From Clitopilus passeckerianus (taxonomy: Eukaryota > Basidiomycota > Agaricomycetes > Agaricales > Entolomataceae), in NCBI GenBank assembly GCA_944990035.1, contig CALYLX010000126.1:1426001-1490000 (forward strand): DNA of 64,000 nucleotides, given 5' to 3'. Under the pieces are notes generated by a model. That model ran no database searches, was not told where the DNA came from, and saw nothing but the letters and a program-made list of their open reading frames with translations. The position numbers were made by a program, and so were the translations under genes. Below, one piece after another: positions 32,055 through 42,463 of this stretch; the first letter of the stretch is position 1, and every line of letters begins with the position of its first letter.

Positions 32055-35000
32055 ATGGCTTCAGTCCAAGGCAACGCGCAAACGCGCCGCAAAGTTTCTC
32101 AGAAACATGTCATTTACTCTGAAATAATCTCTGTCACCTCGGCCATGCGTAAAAATGCGCGATGGGCATCGTCAAGTCATTTCGCTATGCCCAAGGGTCC
32201 TGCGCTGGGAAGCAATCTCGGCCTGCGGTTGACTGCAGCACCGTATTCTTCGGGAACTTCAAGATATGGTGGCAAAGAGATCGAGCTTATGGCAGGGTTT
32301 CATGATCTGAAGAGGACGTTAAATGATGTTGGTACGTGGTGGACCACAAGTAGAGCATTGACGACTTCTAACCAACTGTCTCGATAGATCTCGACACCGT
32401 TGAACTCCCGTTTCTACTTGCACCATTCTTTGCAATCATCCGGTCGCCTCTATCAACTGGGCCTATCACTTCTGCTGCATTATCGGCATTACATTCGTTC
32501 TTCTCTTGCGGCTTGATTTCCCCCCAATCAGCCGCCCTCGAACCTGCATTAATCGAGCTCAGCACCACGGTTGCGCACTGCAAGTTTGAAGCAAGTGACT
32601 CCTCAGGAGATGAAGTGGTTCTTTTGAAGATTATGACCGTCATTGAGGATTGCTTGTGTGGATCAGTCGGGGAGTTTTTAGGTGACATCGAGGTTTGTGA
32701 GATGCTGGAGACAGTTCTTACCACCTGTTGTCAGATTAGACTATCTGGTGAGCAAAATTGTTATGAATACGAAAGCATCAAATCTCACACGTTACAGAGA
32801 CTCTGCGACGATCCGCTGAGCGGGTTATGCATGCCCTTGTGAGAACTGTGTTCTCCAGGCTACATGAACTTGACCCGGACACCGAAGAGGCAAAACTAAA
32901 GGAGGGGAGGAAGCCGGCCAGGAGGGAGAGATAAAAATGACAGTGACTGCCCCCTACGCCGAACCTGCACCACACTCCGATGAGACGTTACATGTTCCTG
33001 AGAGCTCCATCCGGACCCAGACGTTGCACAACAGGAACCCAAGCCAATCGAACAGGATCAGGAAGATCAAGCTGAAGAACGCGCATCTGAAGAAGTTGAT
33101 GTAGAACCACCCGTTTCTGCGTCCTATGAAATCCGGCCAAGATGTATGTTTTCATGAGTTAGCATGGTGTGGACTTCCTAATCTCCAACATTTGTAGATG
33201 GCCTCCCTTCAATTATTGAGCTTCTTCGTGTTCTTATTAATGTACTTGATCCCAACGATCAGCAGCATACCGACTCTACCAGGTTGATTGCCCTCGGTAT
33301 CTTGAACTCTGCCTTCGAGGAATCTGGGCCTCGGATACCCGACTTCCCGTCCCTACTCGCTCTCATTGTTGACACTGGCTGCAAATACCTCTTCCAACTC
33401 GCCCGGTCTGAGAACCCGTCGGTTCTTTATCTTTCACTCCGAACCATCTCAACAGTGTTTGAATCAATGACGGAACATCTTAAACTGCAGCAGGAACTTT
33501 TCCTGGCGTTCACTATCAATCGCCTGGCATTACCGGTCCCTTCTAACGCTGCTCGTTTGCAGATCGCAGCCGGCAGAAGAGCCCGATCCAATTCTCCTCG
33601 ACCTGGAACACCTGCTTTACCTGCCGCAGAAGGTCAGGACCAAGATTCAGGAGCGAATACACCTACAAAAGCTCAGATAGCACCTGCCCAAGGCGAGACG
33701 CGCTACATCATGCTAGAGATTCTCAGTCAACTGTCGCGTCATTCGAGCTTCATGGTCGATTTGTATGCAAACTACGATTGCGACATTAACTGTGAAAACT
33801 TGTACGAGAGGCTAATCGATTTCCTCTGCAAGGTATGATCCTGTTTCAATGGCCGACTACATCAATGCTTATCTGAAGTAGGCAGTTGACGCGTTTGACT
33901 TTACCAATCATGACCAAGTTCAGCAGCGAAATGCTCTATCCCTGTGTTTGGACTTGCTTCTGGCCTTCGTAAATGACATGACAACGCGTGCTCAAGGGGT
34001 ATGTGCATTCACATTATGTGCTTCTAGGGCGTACCTGATCTAAGACGAACAGTTTGCTGAATCATGGCCACCTGTAAGTCCTATTTCTGGCGGCATATTA
34101 TCAAGATATGCTCAATGTTTTCCAGAATTTCCCATCACCGGATTCACTTCTACAGACCAAGTCACAGAAGAAGTTGATCATTAAAGGGGCCAGTCTGTTT
34201 AATAACAGTCCCAAAGCTGGCGTCGCCTTCTTGGAAGAGAATCGGCTGATATATGCGGATCTAGACAACAATGTCACCAAGGAACAGAGTCTGGCTCGGT
34301 TCCTTAAAAGTTGCACGAGACTTGACAAGCGTCTGCTGGGAGATTACATTTCGAAGCCCAACAATATCGAGCTGTTGAAGGCCTTTATAGGCTTGTTCGA
34401 CTTCAAAGATGTAGGTCCACGAAGAATACTGTGAAAATCATGCGCTGAGACTTCCCACCCAAGAAACCAATAGCGGAAGCTATGCGGGAGCTTCTGGAGA
34501 GCTTCCGCCTCCCTGGTGAAGCGCAGCAAATCGGCCGAATTACAGAAACGTTTGCTTCAATCTACTTCGCGTCTGAACCGAGTCTGTCAATTTCCCCGAG
34601 TCAAATACTTTTGCTTATTCGAGTTTCAGAGGAAATCAAGAGCGAAGATGCTGTTTATGTTCTCGCGTACTCCGTGATCATGCTCAACACCGATCAGCAT
34701 AACCCTCAGATCCGGGTATGTCCCTCCATACACGGTTAGGGTGCCCGTTACTTAACTTCATTATCATCCTCCAGAAACGGATGGCGGTGGAGGATTACCA
34801 GAAGAACCTCAAAGGCGTTAATGCTGGTGGTAATTTCTCGCCGGAGTTCTTGGTAAGCGATCTGCGCGTTCTAATTTATACCTTAATGAACATCTTATAG
34901 CAAAACATCTATGACTCTATTCGCAAAAGGGAAATCGTTATGCCTGAGGAGCATACCGGCCAATTAGGCTTCGAGTTTGCTTGGAAGGAGCTATTGGCTA

Positions 35001-37588
35001 GATCAAGACAGGCGGGTTCGTCAGCATTTATCTATAGCCCATTTCTAGCTCTAACATGGTCTCTAGGCAATTACATGGTTTGTAATACCCCTCAATTTGA
35101 CATCGAAATGTTCAAAGCCGTCTGGAAACCGGTAATTTCAGCTATTGCTCAAACCTTCATTACGCACGAGGAGGAATACATTATTCAACGGGCTATAACC
35201 GGATTCAAGCAATGCGCCACTCTTGCAGGCCACTTCAAGCTACCTGATGTTTTCGACTATGTCGTGGTTTCACTCTCCGAGGCGACGAACTTGGTTCCTC
35301 AAACACCTGTTGTTCGAGTGCCGAATTTCCCTGTGATCGACATCGAAGGCCAGAAAGTCACTGTATCAAACCTCTCTGTGAGATTTGGTACAAACTTCAA
35401 AGGCCAGTTGGCGGCAGTCGTCCTGTTCAACACCGTAAATGGCAATGGAAACGCGCTCCGGGAGGGCTGGCTACAGGTACGTCCAGTATACTATACCTTT
35501 TCAACAATAACTAATTCGATACCTCTCAGATTTTTGAGATGTTCACCAATCTTTTCCTTCACTCCCTTTTGCCTGTTAGGATGCTTCAAATGGAGGATTT
35601 CCTCGGCGGTGTCTCCATGATACCTTTGCAAGGAAGTCAGCCTGCCCGAGCGCCTCCAAAGAGCGATGGCGGACTTCTGTCTGCCTTGTCGTCATATTTG
35701 ATGACCCCTTACGGAAGCAGCAACGAAAGCCTCATCCCAAATGCAACGGACGCCGACATCGAGAATACCTTGTCGACTATCGACTGTATCACATCATGTC
35801 GCCTGGACGAGCTCTATAGTCAAATCATGTGAGTACTCCCGAATCTAGTTTCTTCGCGGGGAATGACGTAATCCCAAGGGAACTTGACATCGAGGCGCTC
35901 GTGGCTGCGGTTCGTGCTCTAGAGGCACTTGCTCACGAAAGGACTGTTGCGAGGCTCAAGTTAGAAGGCGATGAGGGATCATCTCAACAAAATCCGTTCA
36001 CCTTGCCGTACGACCCGGCATCCGTGTTCCTCCTGGAGACGATGGTGTCGATTGCCAGTCAGACGCCTCAGCATATAGAAGAATTATGGTTCGTTCATCA
36101 TCAATCATTCAGGTATTATGCTGACTTGCGGAATCCCTTAGGCCAACCATTTTCGAGCACCTGTCTGCCCTTTTAAGTGCTGCATCGCAATATAGCATTC
36201 TGTTAATTGAGCGAGCAGCTGTCAGCTTGCTGAAGATGTGCACCATTCTAGCCCAACAGGTTTGGTATGCCCGATTGTCTACGGGTCGCATCACTGACGA
36301 GCTCTCAGCCTTCACTTCGGGATCAAGTCTACTTGGCATTCGACTTGCTGGCGACGTTGCCCCCCATTATCGCCAGCTCTCTGGGAGAGCAGATCGTATC
36401 CGGTCTTATGCTTATTCTCCAGAAGCATAGCGACCTCATCAAGTATGACCAGATATGCTTTGCATTTCGTTCTATCTGACATCTTCCCGATAGGTCACAA
36501 ACAGAATGGAATCTAGTCTTGGCACTAATCCGGTCCACTCTTGCACATTCAGAGGCTGCTCGCGTGTCGTTCGAGTACATACAAGGGTTGGTCTTGGAAG
36601 GTCCAAACCAGCTGATTACGGCAGATAACTTTGGAGGAATCGTTAACATACTCGACGAGTACGCCTCATTGGCTGGAAAAGCAACAGAGGAGAGGATGCG
36701 CCATGGCCGAAAAGCTGAGCCTTTAACCGTAGCCAAGTGAGTGGAACTTGTGGTATTGGCTAGCTTATGAATCTCAAAGCCTTTATTAGTTCACTAGTCG
36801 TCAATCGAGGCAAAGTCACGATCGACCTTTTGTTCAGTCTTTACAAGTACCTGCCTAAATTGCTGGAATCCCCCCAGCTCTCTAAGCCGCAAGGTAACGT
36901 ATATACATAACCCGAGCTTGATCCCTGTTTCTGATATTTTTACAGCATGGAAACAACTGTGCTTGCCTCTACTTGTTTCCATGGCCCGTCAGAGTGCCAG
37001 CGCTGCTCGTGAGATCAGACACCATTCCATTAGCCAACTGCAACGCATCTTGCTTGGAAATCATGTCTTACTGGATGAGGCAAGCAGTGAGCAAATAGAA
37101 GAAATCTTCAATCGCGTAGTCTTCCACCTCATTGACGACCTGCTCAAACCCGACGTCTACGAACGAGATCCCTCTGGAATGGCAGAGACCCGACTTCGGG
37201 CATCTGCTCTGCTCTGCAAGAGCTTCATGCATCTCGAAATGCGGGACAGTCAGATGTCCGCAGATTTCCGCATTGTTTGGATACAGGTATTAGACCTTCT
37301 TGACAGGCTGATGAATATTGATAGGGGAGGGCAATTGGTAGGTGTTTACTTCCATTGTGAGGACCCCCGCTCACATGTTTTTCTTTGTAGAGCGAGGCAG
37401 TACCAGAGTCATTGAAGAATGTTGTCTTAGTCATGAACGCCGCTAACATTCTTGTGCCCCCATCCGGCGCGGAGAACGACGAGCGGGATCAACAACAGCG
37501 AACGCTCTGGGCATCTACGCATGAGCGGATAGAAAGATTCTTACCAGGTTTCCTCAAGGACGTTATACCTGCGCCCACACCACCGTAG
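32055..37588 (+). CDS. GEA2: Sec7-domain ARF-GEF of the GEA/GBF1 family
   Basis: Large guanine-nucleotide exchange factor for ARF GTPases at the early Golgi. Start ATG 32055-32057; the DCB/HUS regions come first ([38 protein letters not shown]). The Sec7 domain spans roughly 34190-34980: [20 protein letters not shown], the catalytic glutamic finger [32 protein letters not shown] and [19 protein letters not shown]-type helical repeats follow to stop 37586-37588 ([12 protein letters not shown]). The acidic linker between 32890 and about 33020 cannot be read in one frame: [10 protein letters not shown], then a block with [15 protein letters not shown], then [17 protein letters not shown] lie in three frames. 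Two missing bases (A run 32898-32900; C run near 33016) or one 115-nt GC-AG intron (32890-33004) would explain it. Otherwise intact. Confidence 0.93.
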
Positions 37589-37732
37589 TATTCGTTACGG
37601 ATTGCCTAGCAGAAAATCTCGTGCATGTGTCGTTGGGTTCATATTCGATTCTATACCAATTCTTCCTAGAAAATGCCCTTCATTTTCGAAAGCCTAATTT
37701 AGTAGGGAAGCTTCGTCAGCTCATGCACCCAG

Positions 37733-38617
37733 TTAGAAGGCAAGGGCGGCTAACCTAATTCTCGCGAACACGCCGGCCAGTATAATAAGTGGCGCGAGAG
37801 TATACGCCAAAAATCTGAGCCCCGAGCCAACGCTCCTTGTGGCCCACGAGGACCAACCACCTCCCAAATGGGCGGTAAAGAAAAGCATAGGAAAAAGTGC
37901 GTATCCAGAAAGCCTGTGATACTTCCATAAGGCCTTAGCTCTTGCGCTTCCCCCAAAGGCTGCGCCGTCGTTGTATACCATGGCACTGCCGAAAGTAATC
38001 TGAATCATTATCCAGAACACAGCCCAATAACCTAGTGTCTATTTTATACCATTAGTGTCGTGCTGCAAAGAATGTTGCGCAAAGCTTCCACTCACACCAT
38101 GCCAAGTCGTTGCGTGGTCTGCACCCTTACTCCATTTGTTGTAGGCAATAGCAGTGGTCCCTAGAAGAATCAAAGGAAACCCGAGTCCGAACACAGCCGT
38201 CTGGTGTCGGTCAAGACCGGCGACTTTGCTAGCGGCGGTGGCAGTAGGTTGGAGGGTCAAGATGCCTGTAAACGTCTCATTAATGCCTTGCTTGACGCCG
38301 GTAAAAGGCTTAGGAACTTGCCATATGTAAAGCAAGCGAGAGCCAGGGTCTGGAGCAGAGGATGGAATGTGAACCAACTGATACTAGCCCAGCCACCAGA
38401 GAGTAATAACACCCAAGTTACACCTACAAACCCCTAGAGAGCCTCGGTAAATTCGTGCTTAGAATAGGCGTGACTGAATACACACGGCCAATGCAGTCTA
38501 GAACATTCTCAATCAATAGGCATTCCACAAAGAAGTAAACACGGTCCTTACCCAAGTGATTATATTCCATTCCGTGTCTCCTTTCCGCCCCTCTTTCACT
38601 GGCGAGTTCGCTGCCAT
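37733..38617 (-). CDS. Cytochrome b561-domain membrane protein
   Basis: Predicted b561-type heme protein with a b561 core. Start ATG 38615-38617 (MAANSPVKEGRKGDTEWNII), then hydrophobic exons GVTWVLLLSGGWASISWFTF, HPLLQTLALACFTYG|ILTLQP, DRHQTAVFGLGFPLILLG, FWIMIQITFGSAMVYNDG, YHRLSGYALFPMLFFTAHLG and RFLAYTLAPLIILAGVF, with stop 37733-37735. Four histidines in HPLLQ, DRHQ, KYHR and TAHL sit at membrane edges as heme ligands would. The second intron (38266-38321) must use a GC donor (GCAAGT) to join FTYG to ILTLQP. It may be an internal-membrane electron carrier; the reductant and acceptor are unknown. No DOMON domain is visible. The stop faces the Sec7 gene with 144 bp between. Confidence 0.85.
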
Positions 38618-38930
38618 CGTCACGAATTGTAGCGAACTGGATTTGTGGTGACAAATCTCGGTTGACCTGATTGGATCTCAGGATGACAGGGGTAATGATT
38701 GCCTAACTCCTTCGAGGCTCGAGCCAGTACAAACTCGGGGGGAGAGAAAGAAACATGCTACAGTCTGGATATACAGTAGGTAAAGACAATGATTCAACAT
38801 TAATCAAGTATAAAACAATAACTAGGGAGTAACAGCGAAGAGAACAAGGTATTAGTAGAATGAGCATAGAGCATAGGTCAAACTGAAAAGAAAGTATTAA
38901 ACGAATGCCTTCAGAAACCAGGTATTTTCC
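38618..38930. other. Intergenic: b561 upstream region and SDR 3' flank
   Basis: This 313-bp gap has an AT-rich half (38750-38900) with AATAAC-type stretches that could be the 3' UTR of the downstream-reading SDR gene. No coding, RNA or repeat feature was supported. Confidence 0.5.
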
Positions 38931-40703
38931 TTAGTTAAGATTGGGCCAAATGCGTTCCTCCTTCCATCGGTCAACAATTTCCCTGACGGCTTCCTGAGTA
39001 AAGTCAGGTCGCTTGAGTTGGTAGCCAACCAGTTCCTTGATCTTCGTATTATCGAGCCCGACGGTGTGTTTGGCCAATTGATGTTTGTCCATGTAGGCAG
39101 TCAAGTAGGTGCTTTGAACCGGCGGGTCCGATTTCGTGATCATCTCAGTCCATCCTCCAACATGGTGTTCATTAATCTCTTCTAGCATGTGGTTTTCAAT
39201 CCCCGTAGTGTCAAGAACCTGATAAAACGGTGAATGAGAGCAGCGACCTACGAGGTCAAACTCACCTTGATCCAGGTGCTCTCAAGAACATTCAAGAACT
39301 CAAAAGTGGTGCCAAAGTATGTTGCTACAGTTGAACCCAGACTAACATGGGTGGAATGGGAGTCGTCAACAATGTTGAAGACAGGAGCGACGAGGTTCTT
39401 ATCCGGAGCAGGCAAGTCCTCCTCCTTGACTTTCTTCTTGTCGTTATGGAACTGAATCTCCTCCCCAGCTGCGGTATTAGCTTCTGCGCGACCTTTACCC
39501 GCTATCCAGAGAGCGCAAGTCCACGAAGCTCCTGCAATATCATCCACATGAACGGTGTTGGTAGCATGCTTTCCAGGAGACCATCTTCACGGTATCAGTT
39601 AAAGCGATGCACTGACGGTAAGCGAAGGGACCCACAGTGATTTCATCGGCTTCTTGAGGTACCCATAGACAGAGATGACGGGGATGACAGCCGCAACTGC
39701 AAGAAACGGAGGAAATGATATGAATTGCAGCAGATAGAAAGATCATGCGTGTAACCGTACCGGTTCCGTAAATCGTGTACGGACCATAGCCATTACCAAC
39801 GCGAAGGATTACGAGGTTAAGACTATTTTCGACCAGGTGAGTTATCGGCTGTGCAGGCCGTTGAAAGAGCCATTACTTACTCGTCAATCGCAGCCAAAAC
39901 CCTCAGAGATTCATGCCACCAGGTGCCTAAATCTCCGGTGGGCTTGATATCCTCCTTTTCCTCAGCCTGACCCTTCTTATCTTGGGTATCATAGAAGGGC
40001 TGATGGACGCGAATGTAGGCTTTAACCTTCCTCTTGGCGGCTTCGGTTCCAATGTACCGAGCGACGTTCAGAGTTGAACGGATATGGACCTGTCATAGTA
40101 TAAAATACTGGCAGATTGATAGATGGGGATGTTGACTTACCATATCTGAACGATCCGGAGTGACTTCACCAGTGAAATCGAAAACATATTCGTAAGGAGC
40201 AGATCCCTCTGGTTGGTCGAAGGAGGAGACAACAGCAGCTGTGTGGCAATGATCAGCTGGAGGTAGTGCGAAGCGCTGAGGATGAGATAACGTACACTGG
40301 ATTGTTAGGTTGGCTTGCTTGTACTCCACATTCGGCTTCTCCAGCACCTTGGGGAATTCACTGCCTATGTATCTAACGCCGAAAACAATCAGCTCGTGCA
40401 TCAATACCGTGAATGTGATTGTGGCGACCTACGTTGTCGGGGGGTGTACAGAGAACTTGTCGACAATGCGAAGATGCTAACATTTCAAATGGATTAGTTC
40501 GATGCCATTTTCAAAACTCCCGGATACATACAGAGACTAGAGGCTCGCCATTCAAGGGTATCAGATATGCAGCGAGAGCCCTCGAGAAAGTGTTCAAGCC
40601 ACCTGAAGAGCGCAGTTAAGCCAAGATCGACCTTGAAGTTGCCAAGAAAGCTCTGGTTCTCACCGAAGATGATTGCACTAGGCTTGTTCCCGCTGTCGCC
40701 CAT
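38931..40703 (-). CDS. Extended short-chain dehydrogenase / NAD-dependent epimerase-like protein
   Basis: Rossmann-fold protein of the NAD-dependent epimerase/dehydratase superfamily, likely cytosolic. Start ATG 40701-40703. Splicing gives SAIIFGGLNTFSRALAAYLI, a degenerate glycine motif in which GGLNTFSRAL replaces GGTGFIGxxL. Further blocks are YVFDFTGEVTPDRSD, HIRSTLNVARYIGTEAAKRK, AYIRVHQPFYDTQDKKGQAE, LVILRVGNGYGPYTIYG and a C-terminal domain with SNTVHVDD-type NTVHVDDIAGASWTCALW; stop 38931-38933. The classical YxxxK catalytic pair is not obvious, so catalysis is uncertain. An apparent frame break at KSLW-SPGKHATNT is resolved by a GTGGGT...GTGAAG intron. At least seven introns. Substrate unknown. 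Confidence 0.8.
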
Positions 40704-40896
40704 GGCAGTAAGAGAGATGGTGGTAGCGACTAAAGATGAGAGGCTATAGAGACCATTGCAGATTAATTTATTATGTCAGCCGAGTACGGATTACTGCTGA
40801 CAGAAATTCCGAATCCAAATTTCTGATTCCGTTTCAACAAGATCGGCTAAAATAATTCTACGAACAGACTAAAGAAAATCTAGCTTTTTATGATCC

Positions 40897-42130
40897 TCAA
40901 GGAACAATCTTGGAATTTGCCTCCAAGTATCGGTAAACCGATGAGAAATCCTTCCGCGTCAGCAAAGGTTGCTCTGTAATGACTTTGGCATAAATCTCCT
41001 CTGCAGCCTCTCCAAGTGGCAATGGTGACCCTGTTTGCTTGCCAATGCTCGTTGCCAGGCCCATATCCTAACAGGTACGTCATTATTTCGCCATTAACAG
41101 TCAAAGGAGGCACAGGCACGTACTTTCAGCATGAGTGCAGTGGCAAAGCCTCCTTCGTAATCACGTTCACAGGGGGGTGACTTCTCTGGAAGAGCGGTGG
41201 GAACGGGGTTATTCACCGTAGATGCCCAACAACTTCCCGTGCTGCTGTTAATTACACTTGCGAGCACGCTTGGCTCCAGTCCTAATTTTCGACCGAGTAG
41301 CATGGCCTCGCCGATCACAATTTGCTGGACCCCCAAGACAAGCTATACCGAAAAATAATCGGTGAGCTCGGGTAAACATTCAAGTCTCGAGAAATACTTA
41401 CGTTGTTGCAGATCTTTGCTCCGAGGCCAGCACCAGATGGGCCGCAATGTATGATCCGTTGACCCATGAGGTCAAGAACGCTTTGGGAGCGGTTAAAGGC
41501 TTCAGGTGTTCCTCCGACCAAGAATGATAATGTTCCGGCCTTTGCACCCGTCACACCTGATTAATGCATTCATTGGCACCGAATGAAAGGGGTTTGAAGG
41601 CAGACACGTACCTCCCGACACGGGTGCGTCTACTATCTGTGCGCTGGTACGTACTACCTGCTGAGCAACCTCTTTGGCAACTGTAACGTCCAGGGTAGTT
41701 GAGTCGATGCATAACAGGCTCTGCCTCTCCCTCTCAGGCAAATTTCGTATCATCGGAAGAAGACAGTCATAATACACGGTCTTGACTTCGGGAGACGAAG
41801 GCAACATGGTCACGATCGTTTCCGAGGCTACCGCTGCTCTATCGACGGGCTTAATGCATGAAGAAGGCGTCAAAGGACTCGAACTCACTTTGCTGGGGTA
41901 TCTGCAACCGCTATATGTGCTCCAGGGAAGTGTCCAAGGAAGTTCTCCTTGAATGCAGCTGAACTCTCCAACAATGCATCGCATACGACGAAGCGAGCAG
42001 TGTTATCCTTCGCGAACTGCTTCGAGAACAGGTTGAATGCCATCTCTCTGCCCATCCTTCCGAGCCCAATGAAGCTCGTCGTCTTTGCATGGGGTTTGAC
42101 CGCGTTCAAGCAGCGAAAAGTGGGCCTCAT
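40897..42130 (-). CDS. HIBADH: 3-hydroxyisobutyrate dehydrogenase, mitochondrial
   Basis: Valine-catabolism enzyme oxidising 3-hydroxyisobutyrate to methylmalonate semialdehyde with NAD+. Start ATG 42128-42130; the basic N-terminus MRPTFRCLNAVKPHAKTT looks like a mitochondrial presequence. The NAD motif FIGLGRMGREMAFNLF, the substrate signature VDAPVSGGVTGAKAGTLSFL and the catalytic Lys in GLGAKICNN are all present, followed by GEAMLLGRKLGLEPSVLASV and the C-terminal helix DFSSVYRYLEANSKIVP at stop 40897-40899. The length of about 355 residues is slightly above the usual because of the presequence. Six or so introns join cleanly and no frame break is seen. Divergent from SCYL2 with a 333-bp gap. 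Confidence 0.94.
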
Positions 42131-42463
42131 CGTCGTCTGAAGAAGGAATGTGGGGAAGGCTGAACTCTGTGCATAGATTTAGTTCCGGTCCGATGGTTAA
42201 AGAGCCGGACGCGTGACATGTCACCGTGACAGATCGCGTTACGGTGACATTTGGGCTAATTCGCTGGTGCAAGAGTTCCAATGCGCATATAGTTGGGCGG
42301 GAGGTTGTCCAGAACGGCACTAGAAGACTTGGTAGTTATCGCATAGAATGATAGCTTGATGTTGCAATGTGTGTACTGCGGGAATCTATCAAGGTGTCCA
42401 AAACGTGATGCAGATCAGCTTTGAGCCCTTCGCCGCCGTTCTTCTCGATACGACACTGCCAGC
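42131..42463. promoter_or_regulatory. Divergent promoter HIBADH/SCYL2 with nested palindromes
   Basis: The 333-bp region holds a cluster of GTGAC motifs. GTGACATGTCAC (42213-42224) is a perfect 12-bp palindrome, and ATGTCACCGT (42218-42227) pairs with ACGGTGACAT (42241-42250) as a 10-bp inverted repeat with a 13-bp spacer. It lies 83-120 bp upstream of the HIBADH ATG, a plausible site for a dimeric regulator. Confidence 0.55.

Noticed and set aside
39560..39660. Apparent frame break in the SDR gene before the NTVHVDD motif
   Set aside because: Using the GTGGGT donor within SLW restores KSLWSPGKHATNT in frame.
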